The notes under the pieces: model-generated
Seen by the model: the letters and a program-made list of their open reading frames with translations, nothing else
What the model was told of the DNA's origin: nothing
Database searches by the model: none
Assembly (NCBI RefSeq): GCF_010668395.1
Contig: NZ_WUEY01000018.1
Span: 62,001-126,000, forward strand
DNA: 64,000 bases
Reading direction: 5' to 3'
Origin: Martinezella lusitana
GTDB taxonomy: Bacteria > Pseudomonadota > Alphaproteobacteria > Rhizobiales > Rhizobiaceae
Made by a program: the position numbers and the translations under genes
Part shown: piece after piece, positions 43,544-52,953 of the stretch
Layout of the letters: each line of letters opens with the position of its first letter
Position numbering within the stretch: position 1 is the stretch's first letter

Positions 43544-43750
43544 TATAGTAGCGCCAACCAGCCCCATACGTGATAGCGCCCCGCAGGCGGCGAGAAGGTG
43601 GTGGCCGACAGGCCGGAGTAGGGGTCTGGAACGGCATCCATGAATCGCTTCAGCAACCGGCCGGCCGAATGCTCGATCTGATCGTTCGAGTTGACTCACG
43701 CCAGTTCCAGAGGAAACTAGTCGATACAACCAGAGCTATGCGAGGCCCAA

Positions 43751-44149
43751 TTGCTCCATCATATTTCGTTCGGCGTATCGGATATCGACAAGGCTGCTGC
43801 CTTCTACGACGCGGCCTTCGCGCCGCTCGGCTATATCAGGGTTTGGGAGGATCTGAGCCCCGGCGACCCCGATCAGGCGATCGGATATGGTCCGCCAGGC
43901 GGCGGCGACAAGTTCGCCATCAAGTCGCGCGGCGCCGAAGCTCATGCGCCGGGTCCGGGCTTTCACCTTGCCTTTGCCGCGCCAAGCCGTGAGGCAGTCG
44001 TTTCGTTTCATGAGGCCGCACTTGCGCATGGCGGCAAGGACAATGGCCCTCCGGGCCTTCGGCCACACTATGGCCCGACCTATTTCGCAGCCTTCGTCGT
44101 CGATCCGGACGGCCACCGTATCGAGGTCGTGACCAAGGTGTCGGGTTGA
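43751..44149 (+). CDS. VOC-family glyoxalase/bleomycin-resistance-like protein
   Basis: This 132-residue protein has the VOC motifs HHISFGVSDIDKAAAFYDAAFAPLGY at the N-terminus, HLAFAAPSREAVVSFHEAAL in the middle and YFAAFVVDPDGHRIEVV at the end. His3/His4 and the C-terminal Glu are at metal-ligand positions. The start is a TTG at 43751 with GAGG seven bases upstream; no ATG fits. It converges on pheA. Confidence 0.87.
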   Translation: MLHHISFGVSDIDKAAAFYDAAFAPLGYIRVWEDLSPGDPDQAIGYGPPGGGDKFAIKSRGAEAHAPGPGFHLAFAAPSREAVVSFHEAALAHGGKDNGPPGLRPHYGPTYFAAFVVDPDGHRIEVVTKVSG

Positions 44150-44156
44150 CCGTTGC

Positions 44157-45011
44157 TTAGAGATCGCCCCGCGTCGGGTGTCCCTTGTAGACACCGAGGA
44201 TGCGGACCTTTTCGGAGAAGAAGCGCAGTTCTTCCAGCGCGCGGCGCACATGCGGGTCGGAAGGGTGGCCCTCGATATCGGCATAGAACTGCGTCGCTAC
44301 AAAACGGCCGCCGAGCTGGTAGCTCTCGAGCTTCGTCATGTTGATGCCGTTCGTGGCGAAGCCGCCGAGCGCCTTGTAGAGGGCGGCGGGAATGTTGCGG
44401 ACGTTGAAGACGAAAGTGGTGACGATCTTTTCGTCCGGCGCGCCGCGCTCGGCCCAGTTCTCGTCACGCGACAGCACGACGAAGCGCGTCATGTTGTTTT
44501 CGGTGTCCTCGACATTCTCGGCGATGATTTCGAGGCCGTAGAGATCGGCTGCCAGCCGCGGCGCCAGCGCCGCCATGCTGCGATCGCCGGTTTCCTGCAC
44601 CAGCTTGGCGGCGCCGGCGGTATCGCCGGCGATGACGGGCTTCCAGCCGTTGGCGCGCACGATGTTGCGGCACTGCCCCAGCGCATGGATATGGCTGTGA
44701 ACCGTGCGGATCTCTTCCTTCTTCACGCCGGGCAGCACCATCAGCTGGAAGCGGATCGGCATGAAGTATTCGCCGACGATATGCAGGCGCGAATCCGGCA
44801 GCAGGTGATGGATATCGGCGACGCGTCCGGCAATCGTGTTTTCAATCGGGATCATGCCGAGATCGGCTTCGCCGTTGTCGATCGCGGAGAAGGCATCCTC
44901 GAAGGTCTGGCAGGGCAGCGGCTCCATGGTCGGGAACATGTCGCGGCTGGCCATATCGGAATTGGCGCCGTAGTCGCCCTGGAAGGAGATCTTGTTGGTC
45001 TTGGTGATCAT
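44157..45011 (-). CDS. pheA: prephenate dehydratase
   Basis: It converts prephenate to phenylpyruvate for phenylalanine synthesis. The 284-residue protein has the dehydratase domain (ISFQGDYGANSD, then IPIENTIAGRV and HSHIHALGQC) with the catalytic threonine in NNMTRFVVL near 172, and a C-terminal ACT domain (NIPAALYKALGGFATNGINMTKLES) that binds Phe for feedback inhibition. No chorismate mutase domain is present, as usual in rhizobia. It follows kdsB by 24 bases on the same strand. Confidence 0.96.
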   Translation of the reverse strand: MITKTNKISFQGDYGANSDMASRDMFPTMEPLPCQTFEDAFSAIDNGEADLGMIPIENTIAGRVADIHHLLPDSRLHIVGEYFMPIRFQLMVLPGVKKEEIRTVHSHIHALGQCRNIVRANGWKPVIAGDTAGAAKLVQETGDRSMAALAPRLAADLYGLEIIAENVEDTENNMTRFVVLSRDENWAERGAPDEKIVTTFVFNVRNIPAALYKALGGFATNGINMTKLESYQLGGRFVATQFYADIEGHPSDPHVRRALEELRFFSEKVRILGVYKGHPTRGDL

Positions 45012-45035
45012 GGGACTGCCCTTGGGGGAATGCCG

Positions 45036-45791
45036 TCAGAGAGAGGCGGCGGAGAGGATGCGTCTGGCCTTTTCGAGGTCGGCGGGAGTATCGACACCGA
45101 GCGGTATCGTGTCAACGATCTCGACATCGATGCGCATGCCGGCCTCAAGCGCCCGCAACTGCTCCAGCGATTCGCGCAGCTCGAGCGGCGATGGGCCGAG
45201 GCTCACGAATTTTTCGAGCGCGGCGCGGCGGTAGGTGTAGAGGCCGATGTGATGATAGAGCGGCCCCTTGCCGTAGGGCGCGGTGGCGCGGGTGAAGTAG
45301 AGGGCGCGCAGGCGATTGCCCGAAATCGGCGAGCCGATGACCTTGACGACGCTCGGCGCCGTCTTTTCTTCCTCGTCCTTGATCTCGACGGTCAGCGTCG
45401 CGATGTCGACGGCCGGATCTTCGAGCGGGCGCAGCGAGGCGCGGATGGTCTCGGGATCGATCGTCGGCAGATCTCCCTGCACGTTGACGACGATTTCGGC
45501 GCGGCCATCCGGATCCACGGCCTGCAGCGCCTCATAGATGCGGTCCGAGCCGGACTGATGATCCTTGCCGGTCATCACGACTTCAAAGCCTGCATTGGCG
45601 ACTGCGGCGTAGGTATCCTCGTGATCGACGGCGACGACGATGCGACCGATCGCCGCCTCGCGCGCGCGCCGGGCAACCTGTACGATCATGGGCAGGCCGC
45701 AAATATCGGCAAGCGGCTTGCCCGGCAGGCGAGTGGAAGCCATGCGGGCGGGAATGAGGACCAGCGTCTTGTCTAAATTTGGATCTGTCAT
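45036..45791 (-). CDS. kdsB: 3-deoxy-manno-octulosonate cytidylyltransferase
   Basis: It activates Kdo with CTP for the lipid A inner core. The 251-residue protein has the nucleotide-binding IPARMASTRLPGKPL near residue 13, NVQGDLPTIDP near 98 with the metal-binding Asp, and HHIGLYTYRR near 185. Start ATG 45791. It probably shares a transcript with pheA downstream. Confidence 0.96.
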   Translation of the reverse strand: MTDPNLDKTLVLIPARMASTRLPGKPLADICGLPMIVQVARRAREAAIGRIVVAVDHEDTYAAVANAGFEVVMTGKDHQSGSDRIYEALQAVDPDGRAEIVVNVQGDLPTIDPETIRASLRPLEDPAVDIATLTVEIKDEEEKTAPSVVKVIGSPISGNRLRALYFTRATAPYGKGPLYHHIGLYTYRRAALEKFVSLGPSPLELRESLEQLRALEAGMRIDVEIVDTIPLGVDTPADLEKARRILSAASL

Positions 45792-45942
45792 TGTTGGGCC
45801 TTCTATTCCTGCGGGAAAAGTGTCAAAACGTCTCATGGTGGAGGCCGTTTACAGCGTTGCAAGAAACAGCCAAAAGACATAGGTTTCGCGCGAATTCAAG
45901 ATGGGCCGGCGGAGGATGCCGGCGGCGAGGGGAGCATAGCAG

Positions 45943-46524
45943 ATGAATTCATCCTACGTGAACATGGGAGTCGGGGCACTTTTGGCCACGCTGTTCGTGT
46001 TGAAGTCCGTGTCGCTCGCGTCAGGATTTATTTTCCATACCGAGGTGCCGGAAAAGCCCGGCTTCACCATCGTCGCCACCGAAGAGCCGGCTGGAGGTGG
46101 TGACAAGGCTGCCGCCGCCAAGCCGGAAACGCCGATCGCTCAGCTGCTGCAGAAGGCTGACGCCAAGGTCGGCGAAACGATCTTCAAGAAGTGTCAGGCC
46201 TGTCATTCCGGAGAGAAGGGAGGGCCCAACAAGGTTGGCCCCGATCTCTGGGGTATCGTGGACCGCCCGGTCGGCGAGCACGAGGGCTTTGCCTATTCGT
46301 CCGGCATGAAGGATTTCTCCAAGGGCGGCTCGGAGAAGTGGACCTACGATCACCTCTATCACTTCCTGGCTGCCCCGAAGAAGTTCGTTGCCGGAACGGC
46401 GATGGGCTTTGCCGGCCTGCCGAAGGAAGAGGATCGCGCCAACGTGATCGCCTATCTGCGCACGCTCGCCGATACGCAGGTGCCGCTGCCGGATCCGAAC
46501 GCGGCCCCGGCGGCCACGAACTAA
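45943..46524 (+). CDS. cycM: membrane-anchored cytochrome c, CycM type
   Basis: CycM carries electrons from the bc1 complex to the aa3 oxidase while tethered to the inner membrane. The 193-residue protein has an uncleaved N-terminal anchor (NMGVGALLATLFVLKSVSLA), a Pro/Ala/Lys-rich linker, and a class I cytochrome c domain with the heme motif CQACH (84-88), the GPNKVGPDLWGIV turn and the axial methionine in GTAMGFAGL near 165. GAGGGGAGC lies before the ATG. A terminator follows. Confidence 0.93.
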   Translation: MNSSYVNMGVGALLATLFVLKSVSLASGFIFHTEVPEKPGFTIVATEEPAGGGDKAAAAKPETPIAQLLQKADAKVGETIFKKCQACHSGEKGGPNKVGPDLWGIVDRPVGEHEGFAYSSGMKDFSKGGSEKWTYDHLYHFLAAPKKFVAGTAMGFAGLPKEEDRANVIAYLRTLADTQVPLPDPNAAPAATN

Positions 46525-46545
46525 GGCAATCCGCATGATGGATTG

Positions 46546-46575
46546 AAAACCCGGCCGTTAACGCCGGGTTTTCTG
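46546..46575. terminator. bidirectional terminator of cycM and the patatin gene
   Basis: A ten-base stem AAAACCCGGC/GCCGGGTTTT (46546-46555 with 46563-46572) has a built-in U run on each strand. Confidence 0.88.
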
Positions 46576-46584
46576 TGTTGCGGC

Positions 46585-47742
46585 TCAGACCGAATGCCGG
46601 CGCGAGCGCGTTCTCTGGTCCAGATCGAAGACCTTCAGCCCATCCTCGGCGCTGGGGGGCAGCCGCCAGTCTTCCGCAACCAGTGCCTTGCGGGCATCGC
46701 GCAAGCCTGCCTCCCAATGCTCGTGCATGGACAACGTCGAAAACTCGTAATCCTTCGAGTGCGAGCGGAACTGCTTGTTGCGGTAGATGAGATGGATGAT
46801 CGTGACGCCGTAGCTGGAGCAATGCTCCTCCAGCTTCCTGATGTCCGGATCGGCCTTGGCCTCTTCGGGAAGGCGGGCATAAAGCTCCGATATCGCGCGC
46901 CGCAGGCGGTGGCGTTCGAGGAATAGGTCGGTGTTCAGACGGGTGCGGCTGGAATAGGTGATGTCTTTGCGCCGCTCCTCGACCTCTTCCAGATCCTGCG
47001 GCATCGGGCCGACGGCGCTGAAGAGATCGACCTGAAACACCACGGTATCGACCCCTGCGCCATTGCGCAGCACATAGGTCAGCGGCGTGTTCGAAACCAG
47101 GCCGCCGTCCCAATAGTATTCGTTGCCGATCTTGATCGCCGGAAACCCCGGCGGCAGCGCGCCGCTCGCCATGATGTGCTCGGGCGTGATCTTGGTGTTC
47201 CTGTTGTCGAAAAAGGCGAAGTTGCCGGTGCGCACGTTGACCGCACCGAGGCTGAGGCGCACCGGGCCGTGGTTGATTCGGTCGAAATCGACGTGATCGA
47301 GCAACGTCTGGCGCAAATGCCCGGTGTCGTAGATGCTGGTCGCGCCGGCCGAGCCCCGTGCCTGGAACCAAGCCGGGATATGCCGGGGGGAAAAGAAGCC
47401 CGGCGCGCCGAAGGTCGAGACCCACCAGCTGCTGACGGTGCGGTAGAGAGGGCTGGTCTCCCGCTGCTGCTCCATCAGGGCATCGACGGGAAGCTGGATG
47501 GTGACCTTGTTCCAGAAGGAGCGCAGCTTCTCAAGCCGCTCGCCCGGTACGTTGCCGGCCATGATGGAAGCGTTGATGGCGCCGATCGAGATGCCGGCGA
47601 TCCAGTCCGGCTCGATATTCTGTTCTCTGAGCGCCTCGAAGGCGCCAGCCTGGTAGGAGCCGAGCGCGCCGCCACCCTGCAGCACGAAGACCTTATGCGA
47701 ATAGGCGGAAGCGGGATTGGTAAGGGGAGCTGCAATATTCAT
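46585..47742 (-). CDS. patatin-like phospholipase
   Basis: This 385-residue protein has the patatin Ser-Asp dyad: oxyanion GGGALG (23-28), nucleophile GISIG (Ser52) and DGG near 210. A C-terminal region after 230 (SRTRLNTDLFLERHRLRR, then HLIYRNKQFRSHSKDYEFS) matches the DUF3734 extension found in many rhizobial patatins. Likely a lipid acyl hydrolase; bacterial members take part in lipid storage, poly-hydroxyalkanoate or membrane turnover. It converges on cycM. Confidence 0.93.
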   Translation of the reverse strand: MNIAAPLTNPASAYSHKVFVLQGGGALGSYQAGAFEALREQNIEPDWIAGISIGAINASIMAGNVPGERLEKLRSFWNKVTIQLPVDALMEQQRETSPLYRTVSSWWVSTFGAPGFFSPRHIPAWFQARGSAGATSIYDTGHLRQTLLDHVDFDRINHGPVRLSLGAVNVRTGNFAFFDNRNTKITPEHIMASGALPPGFPAIKIGNEYYWDGGLVSNTPLTYVLRNGAGVDTVVFQVDLFSAVGPMPQDLEEVEERRKDITYSSRTRLNTDLFLERHRLRRAISELYARLPEEAKADPDIRKLEEHCSSYGVTIIHLIYRNKQFRSHSKDYEFSTLSMHEHWEAGLRDARKALVAEDWRLPPSAEDGLKVFDLDQRTRSRRHSV

Positions 47743-47859
47743 GTGCCATCCTTTGCTGCGCTCCGGGTGGGAAGGCCGGCATGCGCAAATATATGACCAT
47801 TTTCCTGTCCCTCCGTATGCGGAGAAACGTCATTGCGAATCGGTGGGTTCGAGCCTGCG

Positions 47860-48804
47860 CTACGCGAGCAGATAAGCCCAAAGCGACACCGAGAATGCCC
47901 CGAGCGCAGTCGTCAAGGTAATCGTCGAGGCGGCGAGACTGTGACCGACGCCGAAGCGATTGGCAATCAGCCAGGCGTTCACACCTGTCGGAACCGCCGC
48001 CGTTAGCACCAAGGCCGCCCGCCATTCCGGGCTGAGGCCGAGAAGATGGCCGGCCGCCAATACGCAGGCCGGAAGCAGGAACAGCTTGAAGGCTGACATC
48101 ACGCTGGTAATGCCGAGATTGCCCGACAGTCCGTATTGCCGCAGCGCCATGCCGAGCGAGATCAGCGCCGCCGGGCCGGCGATATTGGCGATGCTGTCGA
48201 CCGCGGTCCCGAGCGTGGCCGGGATGGGTATGCCGGTGACATGCACGATGAGACCGCAGAAAAGCCCGATGACCAGCGGATTGCGGACAAGGTTCCTGCC
48301 GACCTGTTGCAAAAGCTCGCCGGTATTGCGGCCGGCGCCGGCATTCTCCTTGCGCTCGGCCTGCTCCATCAGCAGCGTGCCGGCAATCATCATGGTCGGC
48401 AGGTGCACGGCAATCAGGATCGACATCGCCATGACGCCATCGGGACCGACCGTGCGTCCCACTAGCGGCAGGCCGATGAAGATCGTGTTGGCGAAAGCGG
48501 AGGACACGCCGGCCAGCACGCCGATGCGCGCATCCCGCCCGAACAGCCGTGTCGCCACGATATGGCCTGCGGTCCAGGTGATGGCGACACCGGAGAAATA
48601 GGCGATCCACAATCGAAATGGCGAGGCGCCGCGAAAATCGGCCTCCGCGATGGTCTGGAACAGAAGCAGCGGCACCGCGATCTTGAAGACGAACTCGCTC
48701 ATGGCCTCGCCGACCTCGGCTTTCAGCAGGCCGGTTCGCACGATCACCCAGCCGACGAGAATCAGCAGGAAGACGGGCAGGACGTCAGTGAGGATTTCGG
48801 ACAT
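47860..48804 (-). CDS. AEC-family (auxin efflux carrier-like) transporter
   Basis: This 314-residue protein has ten predicted spans in two halves of five, starting VLPVFLLILVGWVIVRTGLL and ending LTTALGAFSVSLWAYLLA. The internal segments NTIFIGLPLVGRT and NAWLIANRFGV are the conserved AEC crossover-like motifs. Bacterial members export or import dicarboxylates such as malate or malonate; the substrate is unknown. Confidence 0.92.
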   Translation of the reverse strand: MSEILTDVLPVFLLILVGWVIVRTGLLKAEVGEAMSEFVFKIAVPLLLFQTIAEADFRGASPFRLWIAYFSGVAITWTAGHIVATRLFGRDARIGVLAGVSSAFANTIFIGLPLVGRTVGPDGVMAMSILIAVHLPTMMIAGTLLMEQAERKENAGAGRNTGELLQQVGRNLVRNPLVIGLFCGLIVHVTGIPIPATLGTAVDSIANIAGPAALISLGMALRQYGLSGNLGITSVMSAFKLFLLPACVLAAGHLLGLSPEWRAALVLTAAVPTGVNAWLIANRFGVGHSLAASTITLTTALGAFSVSLWAYLLA

Positions 48805-48866
48805 ACCGGACGAGGGCCGTAGAATGTGGCTCGGGGAATTTTACCCGGAAGTTGTAGCAGCTTGCT

Positions 48867-48939
48867 CAAAGCGTGTCGCGCAAAAGTGCGCAGCGGTCTT
48901 GCGAAGAAGGCACGCGCAAAATCAAGGGCTTAAAGCGCT
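48867..48939. repeat. short dispersed rhizobial repeat
   Basis: GCGTGTCGCGCAAAAGTGCG with AGCGGTCTTGCG and CGCAAAATCAAGGGCTTAAAG matches the type of unit widespread in rhizobial intergenic regions. It lies in the 502-base gap that also holds the small RNA candidate. Confidence 0.5.
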
Positions 48940-48993
48940 CAGGGCAGATCTGAGGTATCGCGAAGCGCTATGCCTGTGAGAACCCGCAAAAAC

Positions 48994-49160
48994 AAAAAAG
49001 CGGGCTCGGCCCGCTCTTGGTCGTCCGGCCCCGCCGGACGGGTCCCCCCGGTGCACATGCCGCCAGTTCATCCGTGGTCGGCCCGCGTACCGGTGAGGCG
49101 GAAGGCATCATTCCTTCCCAGACTGGCTTGGAAGCCTTTTGAGCTTCCCATCCCAGCCGC
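48994..49160 (-). ncRNA. candidate structured small RNA with terminator
   Basis: In the gap between the AEC transporter and the kinase, the minus strand holds a self-contained RNA unit of about 165 bases. The 5' end GCTGGGATGGG can pair with CCCGTCCGGC about 120 bases on. The 3' part also makes its own hairpin GTCCGGC-GGG-GCCGGAC, and the end is a strong terminator (AGCGGGC-CGA-GCCCGCT followed by TTTTTTG, 48994-49015). A -35-like TTGCCT and an A/T-rich TTAAAA lie upstream. No coding frame fits. Length and the closing-stem form recall 6S RNA, but I could not confirm its conserved bubble. Confidence 0.5.
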
Positions 49161-49306
49161 TGATTAGGCTTTTAACGATGGAAAGTGACAGGCAAATGAC
49201 TGATTGGAATTACGTTGGCCGCCCGCGCGCTGATTTTTCTTCCAAACTTCGGAAAAACCGATATTACCGGATACCGGCTATCACCAATACCGGGATCCTC
49301 CAATAG

Positions 49307-50299
49307 ATGACTCGCTTCGATGTACTGACCGTTGGCAATGCCATCGTCGACATTATCGCCCGTTGCAATGATCAGTTCCTGATCGACAACAAAATCACCA
49401 AAGCAGCGATGAACCTCATCGACGCGGAACGCGCCGAACTTCTCTATTCGCGCATGGGCCCAGCCCTGGAAGCCTCGGGCGGCAGCGCCGGCAATACGGC
49501 GGCCGGTGTGGCGAATTTCGGCGGCAAGGCGGCCTATTTCGGCAAGGTCGCCGAAGATCAGCTCGGCGAGATCTTCGCTCACGATATCCGCGCCCAGGGC
49601 GTGCACTATCAGACCAGGGCGAAGGGCACGTTCCCGCCCACGGCCCGCTCGATGATCTTCGTGACCGAGGATGGCGAGCGCTCGATGAACACCTATCTCG
49701 GCGCCTGCGTCGAACTCGGGCCTGAGGACGTCGAGGAAAATGTCGTCGCCGATGCCAAGGTGACCTATTTCGAGGGCTATCTCTGGGATCCGCCGCGCGC
49801 CAAGGAAGCGATTCGCGATTGCGCCCGCATCGCCCACGCCAACGGCCGGGAAATGTCGATGACGCTCTCCGACAGCTTCTGCGTCGGCCGCTACCGCGAC
49901 GAATTCCTCGACCTCATGCGTTCGGGCACCGTCGATATCGTCTTTGCCAACCGCGACGAGGCATTGTCGCTGTACGAGACCGACGATTTCGAAAAGGCGC
50001 TGAAGCTGATTGCGGCCGATTGCAAGATCGCTGCCGTGACGACCGGCAAGGACGGCGCCGTGATCGTGCGCGGCGACGAACGCTATGTCGTCGATGCCCA
50101 TCCGATCGAGGAGCGTGTCGACACCACCGGCGCCGGCGATCTTTTCGCCGCCGGTTTCCTGTTCGGCTACACGCAGGGCCGGGGCCTGGAAGATTGCGCC
50201 AAGCTCGGCAATCTCGCCGCGGCTATCGTCATCGAACAGATCGGACCTCGGCCGATGCGGTCATTGTCGGAGGCCGCGAAGCAGTTCGGACTTCTCTGA
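49307..50299 (+). CDS. PfkB-family kinase, adenosine kinase type
   Basis: This 330-residue ribokinase-fold protein has GNAIVDIIA near residue 10, the sugar-binding GGSAGNTAAGVANFGG (58-73), and the catalytic/anion-hole motif DTTGAGDLFAAGFLFG near 270. The GSAGNT form and C-terminal IGPRP are those of rhizobial adenosine/nucleoside kinases, likely salvaging adenosine from the methyl cycle. The substrate is inferred. Confidence 0.9.
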   Translation: MTRFDVLTVGNAIVDIIARCNDQFLIDNKITKAAMNLIDAERAELLYSRMGPALEASGGSAGNTAAGVANFGGKAAYFGKVAEDQLGEIFAHDIRAQGVHYQTRAKGTFPPTARSMIFVTEDGERSMNTYLGACVELGPEDVEENVVADAKVTYFEGYLWDPPRAKEAIRDCARIAHANGREMSMTLSDSFCVGRYRDEFLDLMRSGTVDIVFANRDEALSLYETDDFEKALKLIAADCKIAAVTTGKDGAVIVRGDERYVVDAHPIEERVDTTGAGDLFAAGFLFGYTQGRGLEDCAKLGNLAAAIVIEQIGPRPMRSLSEAAKQFGLL

Positions 50300-50324
50300 C
50301 GGAAATCCATCGCTTGTGATTGCG

Positions 50325-50361
50325 AAAGCCGCCCGTTGCGAAATGCCGGGCGGCTTTTGTT
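50325..50361. terminator. terminator of the PfkB kinase gene
   Basis: An 11-bp stem AAAGCCGCCCG/CGGGCGGCTTT (50325-50335 with 50347-50357) is followed by TGTTTTATG. It can also serve the converging cadD-like gene. Confidence 0.88.
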
Positions 50362-50382
50362 TTATGAAAATATTGAAACCGG

Positions 50383-50994
50383 TTAGTGCCACAGCAGCGT
50401 GGCGGTTCCGGCCTCGTAGAGGATCAGGATACCGAGCGCGATCAGAACGAACGGCACGATCCTGTGGCCGTGGCGCCTGATCGGCGCCCCCAGGGTCGGG
50501 TGGTTGACGAGCGAATGCGCGGCACCGAGCCAGATCGCCGTCAGCAGCGCGAAAATGCAGCCGATGGTCAGGACGTCATAGACCGAGCGCGTGGCGAAGA
50601 TCGGCGTGTAGACGCTGATATTGTCGCCGCCATTGGCGATCGTCACCAGCGTCACGGCGACGATGTTTCCATGTCCCGCCGAAGCCTTTTCGTGGTCTTC
50701 CGGATCGTCGCCGGTCTCGATGCCGTTCCAAAGCTCCCACAATCTCCTCGCGCCGAAATAGATCGGCGCGAAGCCGAGCAGGCCGATATAGGTGGCGGGA
50801 ATGACGAGGACGAGAAACGAAGCGATGACGCTGATGCCGTAAAGCGCGCCTATGCCGAGATACTGTCCGATGACGATCTGCTTTGTCCGAAACTTCGGAT
50901 CGGCAAAGAAGCCGAGGAGGACGAAAATGTCGTCAATGTTCGTCGATGCGAACATGACGATGGCAACGCCGAAAACGCCCAGCAGATAGCCCAA
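50383..50994 (-). CDS. CadD-family cadmium resistance transporter
   Basis: This 203-residue protein has about six spans and the CadD signature STNIDDIFVLLGFF at the N-terminus and NGGDNISVYTPIF near 123, two inverted repeat-like acidic motifs. Family members export or sequester cadmium and possibly other cations. No metal regulator gene is adjacent. Confidence 0.9.
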   Translation of the reverse strand: MGYLLGVFGVAIVMFASTNIDDIFVLLGFFADPKFRTKQIVIGQYLGIGALYGISVIASFLVLVIPATYIGLLGFAPIYFGARRLWELWNGIETGDDPEDHEKASAGHGNIVAVTLVTIANGGDNISVYTPIFATRSVYDVLTIGCIFALLTAIWLGAAHSLVNHPTLGAPIRRHGHRIVPFVLIALGILILYEAGTATLLWH

Positions 50995-51081
50995 GTTCGC
51001 CGGTCTCCTAGCCCGATGCCGGATATGTCATTGCGCCGGGAAAACCACCGGCTGCGTTGGTCGCGGAACGATGGGCAGTTG

Positions 51082-51621
51082 CTATTTGAAGGCTTCTCCG
51101 GGGTATGCGCCCCAGATCTCGGATTGCGCCACCCAGCCCTCCGTGCCGTCAGCCGTTACCATGCACCAGTCGCCGGTGCATTCGCGCACGCTCATCATCA
51201 CGCCGGGCTGAAGCTTGGCGATGACGGCGGCCGATGGCAGTGCCTCGCGGCGCATGTTGACGAAGACGGCCTTGCCCTTGCCCTTCATCCAGGGAGCGGC
51301 GATGGCCGAGCGCTGGCCCGACAGCAGCGACTGGTTGACCCAGCCTTCGGTGCCGTCGGCATCGCGCACGCGCCGCCAGTTATCATATTCCTGGATGATT
51401 TCGACCGGCAGCCCCTGTTTGAGGTAGAGCCAGGATACGGCATAATCCGCGCTCGGGCCGATGCGCAGGTTGACGCGCTTCGATTTCAGCGTGACGAACC
51501 GTGGCAGCGGCAGGCCGCTCGGCCCCTTGGCTGCCTGGGCGGCGGCAAGATCGGCGGTGCCGGCGGCCATCATCAGGCCGATTGCGACAATGGCGCAGGA
51601 CTTCAATGCTTTGCCACGCAT
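51082..51621 (-). CDS. secreted protein with two SH3b domains
   Basis: This 179-residue protein has a signal peptide (SCAIVAIGLMMAAGTADLAAAQA) and two bacterial SH3 domains, at about 42-100 (KSKRVNLRIGPSADYAVSWLY, then DNWRRVRDADGTEGWV) and 115-172 (VFVNMRREALPSAAVIAKL, then GDWCMVTADGTEGWVAQSEI). Such domains bind cell-wall peptides. Known rhizobial homologues are annotated only as SH3 domain proteins. Confidence 0.9.
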   Translation of the reverse strand: MRGKALKSCAIVAIGLMMAAGTADLAAAQAAKGPSGLPLPRFVTLKSKRVNLRIGPSADYAVSWLYLKQGLPVEIIQEYDNWRRVRDADGTEGWVNQSLLSGQRSAIAAPWMKGKGKAVFVNMRREALPSAAVIAKLQPGVMMSVRECTGDWCMVTADGTEGWVAQSEIWGAYPGEAFK

Positions 51622-51811
51622 GGGATTTCCGTTCGTTCGTCATGACAAAGGCGCCGTTCCGGCGACCTTTCGCTCCGGTGAGCGGCAAATCCTCGGATCG
51701 CGTCAGCGAGTTTTGTTTGTCTTCGCCTGCGGGTCTGGTAGAAATGCCCGGAACGGGAAAATTATCCCGCTTCTTGGTTAAGAACATCTGAACAAGGCAT
51801 CGCCGCCCGCC

Positions 51812-52813
51812 ATGACGACGAAGAAAAAACCGAAGGTCTACGTCACGCGCAAACTGCCGGATGCGGTGGAGACGCGGATGCGCGAACTCTTCGATGCCGA
51901 ACTCAATATCGACGATCGCCCGCGCACCAAGGACGAGCTGATTGAGGCCGTCCGCTTCATCGACGTGCTGGTGCCGACAGTCACCGACCGCATCGATGCC
52001 GAGGTGATCGAGCAGGCCGGCCCGCAGATGAAGCTGATTGCCAGCTTCTCCAACGGCACGGATCATATCGATGTCGAGGCCGCAGCCCGCCGCGGCATCA
52101 CCGTGACGAACACGCCCAACGTGCTGACCGAAGATACCGCCGACATGACCATGGCGCTTATCCTCGCCGTGCCTCGGCGTCTGGCGGAAGGTGCGCGCGT
52201 GCTGACCGACAATCCCGGCGAATGGGCCGGATGGTCGCCGACCTGGATGCTTGGCCGCCGCATCCACGGCAAGCGCATCGGCATCGTCGGCATGGGCCGA
52301 ATCGGCACCGCCGTCGCGCGCCGTGCCAAGGCATTCGGCCTTTCGATCCACTATCACAACCGCAAGCGCGTCAATCCGGCAACGGAAGACGAGCTGGAGG
52401 CGACCTACTGGGACAGCCTCGACCAGATGCTGGCCCGCGTCGATATCGTCTCGGTCAATTGCCCTTCGACGCCGGCCACCTATCATCTGATCTCGGCCCG
52501 CCGCCTGGCGCTGCTGCAGCCGACGAGCTACATCGTCAACACGGCGCGCGGCGACGTCATCGACGAGACGGCGCTGATCAAGATCCTGCGCGAGGGAAAG
52601 ATCGCCGGTGCCGGTCTCGACGTGTTCGAGAACGAACCGTCAGTCAATCCGAAACTGGTGAAGCTTGCCAACGAGGGCAAGGTGGTGATCCTGCCGCATA
52701 TGAGTTCGGCCACGCTCGAGGGCCGTATCGACATGGGCGACAAGGTCATCATCAATATCCGCACCTTCATCGACGGCCATCGCCCGCCCAACCGTGTGCT
52801 GCCGTTTCGGTAA
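51812..52813 (+). CDS. D-2-hydroxyacid dehydrogenase (glyoxylate/hydroxypyruvate reductase type)
   Basis: This 333-residue NAD(P)-dependent enzyme has the Rossmann motif GIVGMGRIG (157-165), the substrate arginine in NTARGDVID near 245, glutamate in ENEPSV near 274 and histidine in LPHMSSAT near 293 (the usual HIGSAT is HMSSAT, histidine kept). NRKR after beta 2 suggests NADPH. It probably reduces glyoxylate or hydroxypyruvate. Confidence 0.92.
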   Translation: MTTKKKPKVYVTRKLPDAVETRMRELFDAELNIDDRPRTKDELIEAVRFIDVLVPTVTDRIDAEVIEQAGPQMKLIASFSNGTDHIDVEAAARRGITVTNTPNVLTEDTADMTMALILAVPRRLAEGARVLTDNPGEWAGWSPTWMLGRRIHGKRIGIVGMGRIGTAVARRAKAFGLSIHYHNRKRVNPATEDELEATYWDSLDQMLARVDIVSVNCPSTPATYHLISARRLALLQPTSYIVNTARGDVIDETALIKILREGKIAGAGLDVFENEPSVNPKLVKLANEGKVVILPHMSSATLEGRIDMGDKVIINIRTFIDGHRPPNRVLPFR

Positions 52814-52953
52814 GCGAAGCGCTCTCACGCGTCGGACGAAGCGCGACGTACACCCGGCTTCAAAATTGAGCTTCCGTCTCTCTTGCCGGTCATGTGCATG
52901 TCACAAAGCCGGCCCAGAGGAGACGGCAAATACAAAACAGGAAGGCGGAAACG

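Noticed and set aside
42590..44149. WYL regulator plus VOC genes as a defence island
   Set aside because: WYL regulators occur near defence systems, but the neighbours here are metabolic genes and repeats with no nuclease, toxin or ATPase partner.
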